NCBI RefSeq assembly: GCF_014042345.1
Contig: NZ_JACEZT010000013.1
Location: 1-64,000, forward strand
Reading direction: 5' to 3'
DNA from: Rugamonas brunnea
Lineage (GTDB): Bacteria; Pseudomonadota; Gammaproteobacteria; Burkholderiales; Burkholderiaceae_D
Length of the DNA stretch: 64,000 nucleotides
Shown here: piece after piece, positions 54,566-63,897 of the stretch
Position numbering within the stretch: position 1 is the stretch's first letter
Layout: every line of letters begins with the position of its first letter
Program-made: the position numbers and the translations under genes
Notes under the pieces: model-generated
Told to the model about the DNA's origin: nothing
The model's input: only the letters and a program-made list of their open reading frames with translations
Database searches by the model: none

Positions 54566-55141
54566 CTATCCTGGTGCTGCTTTGACCACCCAGCGCGGGT
54601 AGAACTCGGCCACGGCCCCGCCATCGGTGCGCAGGGCATGGCATTTGTCCAGTTGAAACGGTTTGTGGTGCGGCAGGTCGGCGTCGGGACTGGCGGCATC
54701 GTTGGTCGACCACACGTCGTTGGCAAACGCTTGCACGGCGGCCGTGGGCAGGATCTGCGCCAGTTCCGTCAAATGGGTGCAACCGGCGATGCCGGCCAAG
54801 CGCTGCTTGAGTTCGTGTCGGAAACCTTTCAACAGGTTCAGGCCCACCAGTTGTTGGTAGGCATGGCCGTTGGTGTCGCAGTAACCGGGATAGGGCACGG
54901 CGTCGGAAGCGGCTTCGACCGCCACGACGTTCAAGTCCAGGTCCACGGTCAGACGCAGGGAGAGGTCATGCAGATGGGTACCACCAGGGCGCGGGCCGGA
55001 GGCCAGCAAGGTGTCCATGGCTTTGATATCGGTGATACGGGCGTCGATGTCCCACAGGCCGTCGTCGCGCTTGAACGCTTGGACGTCGATGGCACGCGTG
55101 TGCCGCAGCGCACGTCGGGAAACGGGAGTTGACAAGGACAT
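54566..55141 (-). CDS. DUF2889 family protein
   Basis: This 191-residue protein has the DUF2889 pattern. It starts LSTPVSRRALRHTRAI, followed by KRDDGLWDIDARITDIK, LHDLSLRLTVDLDL, VVAVEAASDAVPYP and GCTHLTELAQILP. Function is unknown. No membrane helix or signal peptide is visible. It lies between recX and sucC on the same strand, with a candidate extended -10 box (TGCTACACT, minus strand, 55252-55260) in the 279-base gap upstream. Confidence 0.86.
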   Translation of the reverse strand: MSLSTPVSRRALRHTRAIDVQAFKRDDGLWDIDARITDIKAMDTLLASGPRPGGTHLHDLSLRLTVDLDLNVVAVEAASDAVPYPGYCDTNGHAYQQLVGLNLLKGFRHELKQRLAGIAGCTHLTELAQILPTAAVQAFANDVWSTNDAASPDADLPHHKPFQLDKCHALRTDGGAVAEFYPRWVVKAAPG

Positions 55142-55420
55142 ATACCGATGCCGCTTGCGCGGCGGAAATTAATAAGCAGCCATGTGCTTGACGCACGTTG
55201 CCGCAGCTTCTACGGACAACCACCGCACCCGCGGTGCTGCAAAACCTCAAAAGTGTAGCACACCATGTCCGCAGTTGCGCCAAATCATGCGATTTTGCGC
55301 GAAAAACGGGCAGGAAACGTCGGCTTTGGAGTCATTTTTGCAAGGATTTGATGGCGCCGATGGTATTCATTCCATCAACTATTTGCGCGGAGAAATATCC
55401 GTAGCGGTGGACGGCGCCGC

Positions 55421-55879
55421 TCAGATCTCATCGTCGGGATCGCTGCCGCCCAGGGCGGCCAGCACGGCGCGCTGGGAAAAGCCGCGCTGCAGCAGGAAGC
55501 GCATCTGCTTGTTGCGCTCGTTGCGGTCGGTGGCCACGGTGCCGAATTTGCGGCGCCACACGTCGCAGGCGCGGGCCGTCTCGTCCTGGGCGAGCGTGCT
55601 CTTGAGCTCCTGCAGGGCTTCGCCGGCCACGCCGTGGCTTTGCAGCTCGGCCACGATGCGGCTGTTGCCGTAGCGGGCGGCGCGGCGGTGGATCAGCGCT
55701 TCGGAAAAGCGCTCCTGCGACAGCCATTTGTTCTGTTCCAGCCAGTCCAGCAGGGCGTCCACGTCCTCGCCCTCCTCCGCGTGGCGGGCCAGTTTGCGGC
55801 CCAGTTCCAGACGGCTATGCTCGCGCATGGACAGGTAGCGCAGGGCGCGCGCCTTCAGGCTCGGTTGCTGTGCTGCCAT
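55421..55879 (-). CDS. recX: RecX regulator of RecA
   Basis: This 152-residue helical protein has [23 protein letters not shown] across residues 8-30, [29 protein letters not shown] and a third helix set ending [18 protein letters not shown]. RecX binds RecA filaments and limits their growth. It lies 98 bases downstream of recA, as is usual. GGGGGAG precedes the ATG. Confidence 0.94.
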   Translation of the reverse strand: MAAQQPSLKARALRYLSMREHSRLELGRKLARHAEEGEDVDALLDWLEQNKWLSQERFSEALIHRRAARYGNSRIVAELQSHGVAGEALQELKSTLAQDETARACDVWRRKFGTVATDRNERNKQMRFLLQRGFSQRAVLAALGGSDPDDEI

Positions 55880-55977
55880 AAACTCCCCCGCATGATGAAC
55901 AAACCACCGGCCGCTCGCGCGGGACGGTGGTTCTGGTTGTGGTCCGCGCCGGCATCAAGCCGGCGCGATGCCGCAGC

Positions 55978-57054
55978 TTACTCGACGGCCTTGAGCTTGG
56001 CCACCGGCGCGTCGTGTTCCTCGGCCAGCGGCGGCAGCGCACGCACGCCCAGCGATTCGCGCACCTTGTTCTCGATTTCCCACGCCAGTTGCGGACGCTC
56101 CTGCAGGAAGGCGCGCGCATTGTCCTTGCCCTGGCCGATGCGTTCGCCGTTGTAGCTGTACCAGGAACCGGACTTCTCGACGATCTTCGCTTCCGCGCCC
56201 AGGTCCAGGATCTCGCCTTCGCGCGAAGTGCCGGCGCCGTACAGGATGTCGAAGTGGGCTTCCTTGAATGGTGGCGCGATCTTGTTCTTGACCACCTTGA
56301 CCTTGGTTTCGTTGCCGATCACCTCGTCGCCGGACTTGATGGAGCCGGTACGGCGGATGTCCAGGCGCACGGAGGCATAGAATTTCAGGGCATTGCCGCC
56401 CGTGGTCGTCTCGGGGCTACCGAACATGACGCCGATCTTCATACGGATCTGGTTGATGAAGATCACCAGCGTGTTGGTGCGGTTGATGGAGCCGGTCAGC
56501 TTGCGCAGCGCTTGCGACATCAGACGCGCCTGCAGGCCGGGCAGCGCGTCGCCCATGTCGCCTTCAATCTCGGCGCGCGGGGTCAGGGCCGCCACCGAAT
56601 CCACCACCACCATGTCCACGCTGCCCGAACGGACCAGGGCGTCGCAGATTTCCAGCGCCTGTTCGCCCGTGTCCGGCTGCGAGATCAGCAGTTCGTGCAG
56701 GTTCACGCCCAGCTTTTGCGCGTAGCCCACGTCCAGCGCGTGTTCGGCGTCGATGAAGGCGCAGGTGCCGCCCAGCTTTTGCATCTCGGCGATGGTCTGC
56801 AGGGTCAGCGTCGTCTTACCCGACGATTCCGGACCGTAGATCTCGACCACGCGGCCGCGCGGCAGGCCGCCCACGCCCAGCGCGATGTCCAGGCCCAGCG
56901 AACCGGTCGACACCACCTGCACTTCCTCGATCGGGGCGCTGGAGTCCATGCGCATCACGGAACCCTTGCCGAACTGCTTTTCGATCTGCGCCAGCGCGGC
57001 CGCCAGGGCCTTGGCTTTTTCAGATGCGGGTACTGCGCCTTTTTTGTCGTCCAT
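55978..57054 (-). CDS. recA: RecA recombinase
   Basis: This 358-residue recombinase has the Walker A motif [13 protein letters not shown], the MAW region, [22 protein letters not shown] and the full C-terminal domain. It forms filaments on single-stranded DNA for recombination and induces LexA cleavage. Its promoter contains a LexA box. Sequence and length are typical. Confidence 0.98.
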   Translation of the reverse strand: MDDKKGAVPASEKAKALAAALAQIEKQFGKGSVMRMDSSAPIEEVQVVSTGSLGLDIALGVGGLPRGRVVEIYGPESSGKTTLTLQTIAEMQKLGGTCAFIDAEHALDVGYAQKLGVNLHELLISQPDTGEQALEICDALVRSGSVDMVVVDSVAALTPRAEIEGDMGDALPGLQARLMSQALRKLTGSINRTNTLVIFINQIRMKIGVMFGSPETTTGGNALKFYASVRLDIRRTGSIKSGDEVIGNETKVKVVKNKIAPPFKEAHFDILYGAGTSREGEILDLGAEAKIVEKSGSWYSYNGERIGQGKDNARAFLQERPQLAWEIENKVRESLGVRALPPLAEEHDAPVAKLKAVE

Positions 57055-57114
57055 AATGTTCTTTCAGCCTGATGCGCGAGGAGCCGCGCGGGTTGGTGTG
57101 TCGGTACAAGCGAT

Positions 57115-57143
57115 ACTGTATAAAAAAACAGTGCTTATTGCAA
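57115..57143 (-). promoter_or_regulatory. recA promoter with LexA (SOS) box
   Basis: CTGTATAAAAAAACAG (57116-57131) fits the SOS box CTGT-N8-ACAG. On the minus strand TTGCAA (57138-57143) and TACAGT (57115-57120) with a 17-base spacer form a -35/-10 pair, so the LexA site overlaps the -10 region. This is a classic repression arrangement. Confidence 0.9.
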
Positions 57144-57257
57144 GCGCGATTTTACAGGAGCTTTGAAACTGATCAAATCTTGACAGTGACCGACACAAAA
57201 ACTCGCTTCGCGGGGGGAAATGTCACACAATACAGGCTTCTGCAGCCGGAGTAACTC

Positions 57258-57965
57258 ATGCGTATTTTACTTGCCGAAGACGATAGCGTGCTGGCCGATG
57301 GATTGACCCGCTCGCTGCGCCAGTCCGGTTATGCCATCGATTGTGTGAAAAACGGGCAGGATGCCGATACGGCCCTGTCGACCCAGGAATTCGATCTGCT
57401 GATCCTGGACCTGGGCTTGCCCAAGCTGTCCGGGCTGGAAGTGCTGCGCCGCCTGCGCGCGCGCGCCTCGCTGCTGCCGGTGCTGATCCTGACGGCGGCC
57501 GATTCGATCGAACAGCGCGTCAACGGCCTGGACCTGGGCGCCGATGACTACATGGCCAAGCCGTTCGCCCTGTCGGAACTGGAGGCGCGCGTGCGCGCCC
57601 TGACCCGCCGCGGCGCCGGCGGCGGCGCCACCGTGGTGCGCCACGGCCCGCTCAGCTACGACCAGGTCGGCCGCAGCGCCTACATCAACGACCAGATGCT
57701 GGAACTGTCGGCGCGCGAACTGGGCTTGCTGGAAATCCTGCTGGCCCGCACCGGCCGCCTCGTCTCCAAGGAACAGCTGGTCGACCACCTGTGCGAGTGG
57801 GGCGAGGAGGTCAGCAACAACGCCATCGAGGTCTATGTGCACCGCCTGCGCAAGAAGATCGAGGTGGGCGGCATCCGCATCGCCACCGTGCGCGGCCTAG
57901 GCTATTGCCTGGAAAAATACACTGAACCGGCCGCCCCCGAGGCCGGCAAACCCGAGGCCAAGTGA
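57258..57965 (+). CDS. OmpR-family response regulator (TctD/QseB type)
   Basis: This 235-residue regulator has a receiver domain (acidic EDD at the N-terminus, phospho-Asp in LLILDLGLPKLSG, Lys in YMAKPF) and a winged-helix DNA-binding domain (about 130-225: LSARELGLLEILLA, VSNNAIEVYVHRLRKKI). A CGGAG ribosome site precedes the ATG. The kinase gene overlaps its stop codon. A TTGACA hexamer at 57180-57185 might be a -35 box but a matching -10 is unclear. Confidence 0.94.
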   Translation: MRILLAEDDSVLADGLTRSLRQSGYAIDCVKNGQDADTALSTQEFDLLILDLGLPKLSGLEVLRRLRARASLLPVLILTAADSIEQRVNGLDLGADDYMAKPFALSELEARVRALTRRGAGGGATVVRHGPLSYDQVGRSAYINDQMLELSARELGLLEILLARTGRLVSKEQLVDHLCEWGEEVSNNAIEVYVHRLRKKIEVGGIRIATVRGLGYCLEKYTEPAAPEAGKPEAK

Positions 57966-59488
57966 GTCCGGCCGAGGCGCCCGGGGCCGCTGCGGCCACC
58001 GACGACTACCAGCCGCCGGCCGCCGAGCGCGACGAGGAAATCCAGCATTCGCTGTTCGGCGAGATCCTGGACTGGATGCTGGCGCCGCTGCTGCTGCTGT
58101 GGCCCATGAGCATCGCCATCACCTACCTGGTGGCCAAGTCCATCGCCAACCAGCCGTTCGACCATGCGCTTGAAGACAGCGTGACCATGCTGGCCCAGCA
58201 GGTGCACGCCGTCAACGGCACCACCATCAAGCGCCTGCCCGCCTCAGCGCGCGACATGCTGCGGGCCGACGACGTCGACAACGTCTACTTCCAGGTGCTG
58301 GGCCCGGGCGGGGTCTACGTCGATGGCGACCGTGACCTGCCGCCGCCCCAGGAGGAGGATTACTTCCGCGCCGGCACCGTCCATTTCCGCAACGATGCCA
58401 TGCACGGCACCCAGGTGCGGGTCGCCTATTCCTACGTCAAGCTCGACCACGAGGACCCGGACGACACCCACCAGGCGCTGGTGCAGGTGGCCGAGACGCT
58501 GGAGAAGCGCGCCAAGCTGGCCAACGAGATCATCAAGGGCGTGATCCTGCCGCAATTTATCATCCTGCCCATCGTGCTGGCCCTGGTGTGGTTCGCGCTG
58601 GCGCGCGGGCTGTCGCCGCTGGCCCAGTTGCAGGAACGGATACGGGCCCGCAACCCTGACGACCTGAGTCCCATCGAGGCGCGCCAGGTGCCCGAGGAAA
58701 TCTCGCCACTGGTCAATTCCCTGAACGACATGCTGGGCCGGCTGTCGCAGTCGATCGACATGCAGAAGCGCTTCATCGCCGACGCCGCGCACCAGATGAA
58801 GACCCCGCTGGCAGGCATGCGCACCCAGTCCGAGCTGGCGCTGCGCCAGACCGACCACGAGGAGGTGCACCGCTCGCTGGAGCAGCTGGCCAAGAGTTCG
58901 CAGGCCGCCACCCGCCTCGTCAACCAGCTGCTGGCCCTGGCCCGCACCGAAAACCAGCCGCAGGCCGGCGTGGCGTTCGCGCCGCTGGACCTGGGCGAAC
59001 TGGCCCTGAACGTGGTCAAGGACTGGGTGCCGGCCTCGTTCGCGCACCAGATCGACCTGGGCCTGGAGCCGCCGCCCGAGCCGGTGCTGATCGCCGGCGA
59101 CGCCACCATGTTGCGCGAGATGCTGTCCAACCTGGTCGACAACGCGCTGCGCTACACGCCGGCCGGCGGCAGCGTGACCGTGCGCGTGCATGCCACAGCC
59201 GAACACGCCTTCCTGGAGGTGGAGGACACGGGGCCGGGCATCGCGCCGGCAGAGCGCGAGCGCGTGTTCGAGCGCTTCTACCGCATCCTCGGCAGCAATG
59301 TGGAAGGCAGCGGCCTGGGGCTGGCCATCGTGCGCGAAGTGGCCCAGCAGCACGGGGCCGAGGTCGACATCTACGCCAATCCGCGCAGCCAGTCGGCCAA
59401 GCTGCCCGGCAGCCTGTTCCGGCTCACCTTCCCGCTGCTGCCGCCCACCCCGCCCGCCGCCATGGACGAGACGATTTATTATGGATGA
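57962..59488 (+). CDS. sensor histidine kinase (TctE-like)
   Basis: This 508-residue kinase starts at a GTG overlapping the regulator's stop (GTGA). It has two membrane helices (about 40-62 and 198-218) flanking a periplasmic sensor domain, a HAMP-like linker, HisKA with the phospho-His in DAAHQMKTPLAGM and a HATPase with NALRYTPAGG and EGSGLGLAIVREV. It probably responds to a small molecule, plausibly a carboxylate taken up by the downstream symporter. The signal is inferred from context only. Confidence 0.92.
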   Translation: MSPAEAPGAAAATDDYQPPAAERDEEIQHSLFGEILDWMLAPLLLLWPMSIAITYLVAKSIANQPFDHALEDSVTMLAQQVHAVNGTTIKRLPASARDMLRADDVDNVYFQVLGPGGVYVDGDRDLPPPQEEDYFRAGTVHFRNDAMHGTQVRVAYSYVKLDHEDPDDTHQALVQVAETLEKRAKLANEIIKGVILPQFIILPIVLALVWFALARGLSPLAQLQERIRARNPDDLSPIEARQVPEEISPLVNSLNDMLGRLSQSIDMQKRFIADAAHQMKTPLAGMRTQSELALRQTDHEEVHRSLEQLAKSSQAATRLVNQLLALARTENQPQAGVAFAPLDLGELALNVVKDWVPASFAHQIDLGLEPPPEPVLIAGDATMLREMLSNLVDNALRYTPAGGSVTVRVHATAEHAFLEVEDTGPGIAPAERERVFERFYRILGSNVEGSGLGLAIVREVAQQHGAEVDIYANPRSQSAKLPGSLFRLTFPLLPPTPPAAMDETIYYG

Positions 59489-59750
59489 ACACGCCCCACC
59501 TTCGGCCCACTGGCAACGCACGCGCCGCCTGAGCGGCTGGCTGTTGCTGCTGTGGCTGCTGACCACGTTCTGCGCCACCTTCTTCGCCCGCGAACTGGCG
59601 GGCCTGAACCTGTTCGGCTGGCCGCTGTCGTTCTACCTGGCGGCCCAGGGCGGCTGCCTGGTCTACCTGGCCATCCTCGGCATCTATGCGTGGCGCATGC
59701 GGCGGCTGGACCGCCAGTGGCGCCGCCAGCACGACCAGGAGCGCCCATGA
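59481..59750 (+). CDS. DUF4212 small membrane protein, symporter partner
   Basis: This 89-residue protein has two hydrophobic helices (about 18-36 and 44-67), LLLLWLLTTFCATFFAREL and FNLFGWPLSFYLAAQG-like segments, and a basic end. DUF4212 proteins are regularly encoded just before VC_2705-type sodium symporters and may be a small subunit. The ATG overlaps the kinase stop, and the symporter ATG overlaps its own stop. Confidence 0.9.
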   Translation: MDEHAPPSAHWQRTRRLSGWLLLLWLLTTFCATFFARELAGLNLFGWPLSFYLAAQGGCLVYLAILGIYAWRMRRLDRQWRRQHDQERP

Positions 59751-61789
59751 CGACGACGCGTTCGCTGTACCGCCGCCTGCGCAGCACCTACCTGTGGTTC
59801 ACGGCCGGCTTCGGCTGCTTCCTGGTGGCGCTGGCCGTGCTGGAGCAGGAGGGCATGCCGCGCCAGTGGATAGGCTATCTGTTCATGCTCGGCACCATCG
59901 TGCTGTACGCCACCATCGGTGTGCTCAGCCGCACCTCCAATGTGCTCGAATACTACGTGGCCGGGCGGCGCGTGCCGGCCCTGTTCAACGGCATGGCCAC
60001 GGCCGCCGACTGGATCTCGGCGGCCAGCTTCATCAGCCTGGCCGGCGGGCTGTACTTGCGCGGCTTCGACGGCCTGGCCTACATCATGGGCTGGACCGGC
60101 GGCTACGTGCTGGTGGCGCTGCTGATCGCGCCCTACCTGCGCAAGTTCGCCCAGTACACCATCCCCGATTTCCTGGCCGCCCGCTACGACGGCGGCGACG
60201 GCGGCCGGGCCGTGCGCCTGCTGGCCGTGGCGGCCACCATCGCCGTGTCGTTCATCTACGTGGTGGCGCAGATCTACGCGGTGGGGCTGATCGCCTCGCG
60301 CTTCACGGGCGTCGACTTCTCGGTCGGCATCTTCCTCGGATTAGCCAGCATCCTGGTGTGCTCGTTCCTGGGCGGCATGCGCGCCATCACCTGGACCCAG
60401 GTGGCGCAATACATCATCATCGTGGTGGCGTTCCTGATCCCCGCCATGTGGCTGGCCGTCAAGCACAGCGACAATCCGGTGCCGCAACTGGCCTACGGCA
60501 AGCTGCTGTCGCGCCTGAGCGCGCGCGAGGCCGTATTGCAGCAAGACCCGAGGGAAGCCCAGGTGCGCGACGCGTTCCGCCAGAAGGCCACCGAGTACGA
60601 CGAACGGCTGCGGCAACTGCCGGTGTCGTGGGAGGTGGGCCGCATCGAGGCGCAGCGCCACCTGGACCGCATCAAGCAGCGCAACGCCTCGCTGCTGGAG
60701 ATCCGCGCCGCCGAGCGGGCCCTGATCGCCTACCCGAAGAACGTGGACGAGGCCAGCCGCGAATGGACCGAGGCGCGCGACCAGTACCTGGCACGGGCCG
60801 AGCCGCTCACGCCGCACGCGCAGCCGTATCCGGGCACGCCCGAGCAGTCCGACATCAAGCGCAACAACTTCCTGGCGCTGGTGTTCTGCCTGATGCTGGG
60901 CACGGCCGGCCTGCCCCATATCCTGATGCGCTCCTACACCACGCCCTCGGTCGAGGACACCCGGGTGTCGGTGTTCTGGACCCTGTTCTTCATCCTGCTG
61001 ATCTATCTGACCATTCCGGCGCTGGCCGTGCTGGTCAAGTACGACATCTACCACGCGCTGGTGGGCAGCGACTATGCGCACCTGCCCAACTGGGTGTCGT
61101 ACTGGGCCAATGTGGACAAGGTCAATCCGCTGCTCAGCATCGCCGACATCAACCACGACGGCGTGGTGCAACTGGCCGAGATCGGCATCGACGGCGACGT
61201 GCTGGTGCTGGCCACGCCCGAGATCGCCGGCCTGCCCTACGTGATCTCCGGGCTGGTGGCGGCCGGCGGGCTGGCCGCCGCGCTGTCGACGGCCGACGGC
61301 CTGCTGCTGGCCATCTCCAACGCCCTGTCGCACGACGTCTACTACAAGCTGGTCGACCCCACCGCCTCGACCCAGAAGCGGGTCACCATCTCCAAGCTGC
61401 TGTTGCTGGCCGTGGCCTTCATCGCCGCCTACACGGCCTCGCAGAAGCCGGCCGACATCCTGTCGCTGGTGGGCGCGGCGTTCTCGCTGGCCGGCTCCAC
61501 GCTGGTGCCGGCGCTGGTGCTGGGCGTGTTCTGGAAACGCGCCAACCACTATGGCGCCCTGGCCGGCATGACGACCGGCTTCTGCCTGTGCGTCTATTAC
61601 ATGGTGCACACCAACCCGGTGCTGGGCGGCAGCGCGGCCGGCCAGTGGCTGCACATCGCGCCGATTTCGGCCGGCATCTTCGGCGTTCCGGCCGGCATGC
61701 TGGCCATGGCCATCGTCAGCCTGGCCACGCCGGCGCCGGCGCACCGCATCGCGTCCATGGTGGACTATATTAGAGCGCCGGAACAATAG
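59747..61789 (+). CDS. sodium:solute symporter, VC_2705-type large subfamily
   Basis: This 680-residue SSS-family transporter has about 13 helices and the conserved DWISAASFISLAGGLY and LVGAAFSLAGSTLVPALVLG. A charged, helical cytoplasmic or extracellular insertion (about 255-370) is the feature that makes this subfamily long. Residues 467-478 read DINHDGVVQLAE, matching the EF-hand loop D-x-N-x-D-G-x-V-x5-E-like pattern. The substrate is likely a small carboxylate such as acetate, by analogy. It ends a four-gene operon with a two-component system. Confidence 0.92.
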   Translation: MTTTRSLYRRLRSTYLWFTAGFGCFLVALAVLEQEGMPRQWIGYLFMLGTIVLYATIGVLSRTSNVLEYYVAGRRVPALFNGMATAADWISAASFISLAGGLYLRGFDGLAYIMGWTGGYVLVALLIAPYLRKFAQYTIPDFLAARYDGGDGGRAVRLLAVAATIAVSFIYVVAQIYAVGLIASRFTGVDFSVGIFLGLASILVCSFLGGMRAITWTQVAQYIIIVVAFLIPAMWLAVKHSDNPVPQLAYGKLLSRLSAREAVLQQDPREAQVRDAFRQKATEYDERLRQLPVSWEVGRIEAQRHLDRIKQRNASLLEIRAAERALIAYPKNVDEASREWTEARDQYLARAEPLTPHAQPYPGTPEQSDIKRNNFLALVFCLMLGTAGLPHILMRSYTTPSVEDTRVSVFWTLFFILLIYLTIPALAVLVKYDIYHALVGSDYAHLPNWVSYWANVDKVNPLLSIADINHDGVVQLAEIGIDGDVLVLATPEIAGLPYVISGLVAAGGLAAALSTADGLLLAISNALSHDVYYKLVDPTASTQKRVTISKLLLLAVAFIAAYTASQKPADILSLVGAAFSLAGSTLVPALVLGVFWKRANHYGALAGMTTGFCLCVYYMVHTNPVLGGSAAGQWLHIAPISAGIFGVPAGMLAMAIVSLATPAPAHRIASMVDYIRAPEQ

Positions 61790-61815
61790 CTTTTTTGATA
61801 AGCTGATGTTATCCT

Positions 61816-61861
61816 GTGGAAATTATTATTTTGGCAAATTGGTTTGCCGGACAATTTCCAC
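61816..61861 (+). promoter_or_regulatory. nested hairpins directly before the S9 peptidase start
   Basis: Outer arms GTGGAAATT (61816-61824) and AATTTCCAC (61853-61861) enclose an inner stem GGCAAA / TTTGCC (61833-61848). The structure ends three bases before the ATG at 61865 and no ribosome binding site is visible. It could fold in the mRNA over the start or be a DNA-binding site. Confidence 0.5.
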
Positions 61862-61864
61862 ACC

Positions 61865-63847
61865 ATGCGACACCATACCCTCAAGCTGAGCGCGCTCGCG
61901 CTGGGCTGCACCCTGCTGGCGCGCGCGGCGGTCGCGGCACCGCCGCCGCTGGAGAGCTTCTTCGAAAATCCCGCCTTCACGGGCGCCAGGCTGTCGCCGA
62001 GCGGCAAGTACCTGGCGGCCAGGGTGGCGCTGCCGGGCCAGCACGACCGGCTGGCCGTGGTCGACCTGGCCACGCTGGATGCGCGCATCGCCGCCAACTT
62101 CACCGACGCCGACATCGGCCAGTTCGTCTGGGTCAATGACGAGCGCCTGGCCTTCACGGCCACCGACCGCGACCTGGGACCAGGCGACCAGCGCTACGCG
62201 CCGGGCCTGTACGCGGTGGACCGCGACGGCCGCCACTTCCGGCAACTGGCCGAGCGGGGCAACAGCTTCTTCAAGAACGGCGACAGCCACCAGATTCTTC
62301 CGTGGAACACCTATCTGCTGGGCCAGGACGGCGCCCAGGATTCCGAGTTCATCTACGTGCTCCACCCCAGCGTCGAAGGCACGGCGCAACTGGGCAACTA
62401 CGAGCTGCAGCGTCTCAACACGATCACGGGCAGGGTCAAGCCCGTCGCCGCGCCCGAGCACAACGACGCGTGGCTGCTGGACCAGCATGGCGAACCGCGC
62501 CTGACCATCACGACGGAACAAGGCAAGTCCACCGTCCACTACCTCGACCCGGCCAGCGGCCAATGGCGCGCCATCCATTCCTTCAATCCCTACACGGGGG
62601 AAGGCTTGCGCTTCGCTCCGCTGGCGTTCGCACCGGACGGCAAACTGTACGTGCGCGCCAACGGCCCCCGCGACGACCAGGCGCAACTGTATTTGTTCGA
62701 CCCGGCCACGGGCAAGCTGGGCGCACAGCCGCTGCTGCGGGTGACCGGCTACGATTTCAGCGGCCACGTCATCACGGACGCGCACACGCTGCTGGGCGTG
62801 CGCTACGACGGCGAAGCCCGCGACACCAAGTGGCTGACGCCCGAGACGCAAGCCTTGCAGGACGCGGTGGACGCCAAGCTGCCGGCCACGGTCAACCTGC
62901 TGAGCCTGCCGGCGCGGCCGGACGCGCCCTGGGTGCTGGTGGAAGCGTATTCGGACCGCCAGCCGCACACCTACCTGCTCTACAACCGCGACAGCCACAC
63001 CCTGCACATGGTGGGCGAGACTTTCGCCCACATCACGCCCGCCGACATGGGGAGCCAGAAACTGGTGCACTACCAGGCCCGCGACGGGCTAGCCATTCCC
63101 GCCCTGCTCACCCTGCCCAAGGACAAGCAGGGCAAGTTGCCCATGGTGGTGCTGGTCCACGGCGGCCCCTGGGTGCGCGGCAACCACTGGGGCTTCAACC
63201 CGGAAGCGCAGTTCCTCGCCTCGCGCGGCTATGCCGTGCTGGAGCCGGATTACCGCGGCAGCACCGGCTACGGCTACCGTCATTTCAAGGCCGGCTGGAA
63301 GCAATGGGGCTTGAAGATGCAGGACGACATCGCCGACGGCACGCGCTGGGCCATCGCCCAGGGCTACGCCGACGCCGGCCGCATCTGCATCGCCGGCGCC
63401 AGCTACGGCGGCTACGCCACGCTGATGGGCCTGGTGAACGACCCCGACCTGTACAAGTGCGGCGTGGACTGGGTCGGCGTGACCGACATCAACCTGATGT
63501 ATGACGGCAACTGGCGCTACGCGTCCGACATGTCCGACAGCTACAAACAATACGGCATGCCGCAACTGGTGGGCGACCAGGTCAAGGACGCAGCCCAGCT
63601 GACGGCCACCTCGCCGTTGATGCAGGCGGCCCGCATCAAGCAGCCGCTGCTGCTGGCCTACGGCGGCGCCGACCTGCGCGTGCCGCTCTACCACGGCAAC
63701 AAGTTCTACGACGCCGTCAAGGCCGGCAACCAGCAGGTGGAATGGGTCGAATATCCGGAAGAAGGCCACGGCTGGAAACTGCCCAAGAACCGCATCGATT
63801 TCTGGGGCCGGGTCGAGAAATTCCTGGACCGCAATATCGGCCACTGA
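61865..63847 (+). CDS. exported S9 family prolyl oligopeptidase-like peptidase
   Basis: This 660-residue protein has a signal peptide (LSALALGCTLLARAAVAA), a beta-propeller part (about 40-390) and a C-terminal alpha/beta hydrolase. The hydrolase has VVLVHGGPWVRG, LEPDYRGSTGYGY, the nucleophile in IAGASYGGYATLMG, the acid in YGGADLRVPL and the His in EEGHGWKLP. It should cleave small peptides in the periplasm. It differs from close homologues only by normal variation. An open frame upstream to 61844 exists, but the ATG at 61865 leads directly into the signal. Confidence 0.92.
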   Translation: MRHHTLKLSALALGCTLLARAAVAAPPPLESFFENPAFTGARLSPSGKYLAARVALPGQHDRLAVVDLATLDARIAANFTDADIGQFVWVNDERLAFTATDRDLGPGDQRYAPGLYAVDRDGRHFRQLAERGNSFFKNGDSHQILPWNTYLLGQDGAQDSEFIYVLHPSVEGTAQLGNYELQRLNTITGRVKPVAAPEHNDAWLLDQHGEPRLTITTEQGKSTVHYLDPASGQWRAIHSFNPYTGEGLRFAPLAFAPDGKLYVRANGPRDDQAQLYLFDPATGKLGAQPLLRVTGYDFSGHVITDAHTLLGVRYDGEARDTKWLTPETQALQDAVDAKLPATVNLLSLPARPDAPWVLVEAYSDRQPHTYLLYNRDSHTLHMVGETFAHITPADMGSQKLVHYQARDGLAIPALLTLPKDKQGKLPMVVLVHGGPWVRGNHWGFNPEAQFLASRGYAVLEPDYRGSTGYGYRHFKAGWKQWGLKMQDDIADGTRWAIAQGYADAGRICIAGASYGGYATLMGLVNDPDLYKCGVDWVGVTDINLMYDGNWRYASDMSDSYKQYGMPQLVGDQVKDAAQLTATSPLMQAARIKQPLLLAYGGADLRVPLYHGNKFYDAVKAGNQQVEWVEYPEEGHGWKLPKNRIDFWGRVEKFLDRNIGH

Positions 63848-63897
63848 GCCGGCGCCACATGCCCACATCACCAACACGACCACCATCAAGGACCATC

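Noticed and set aside
59686..61773. Plus-strand alternative frame of nearly 700 codons across the symporter gene
   Set aside because: Shifted frame of a strongly conserved transporter, with no plausible protein features.
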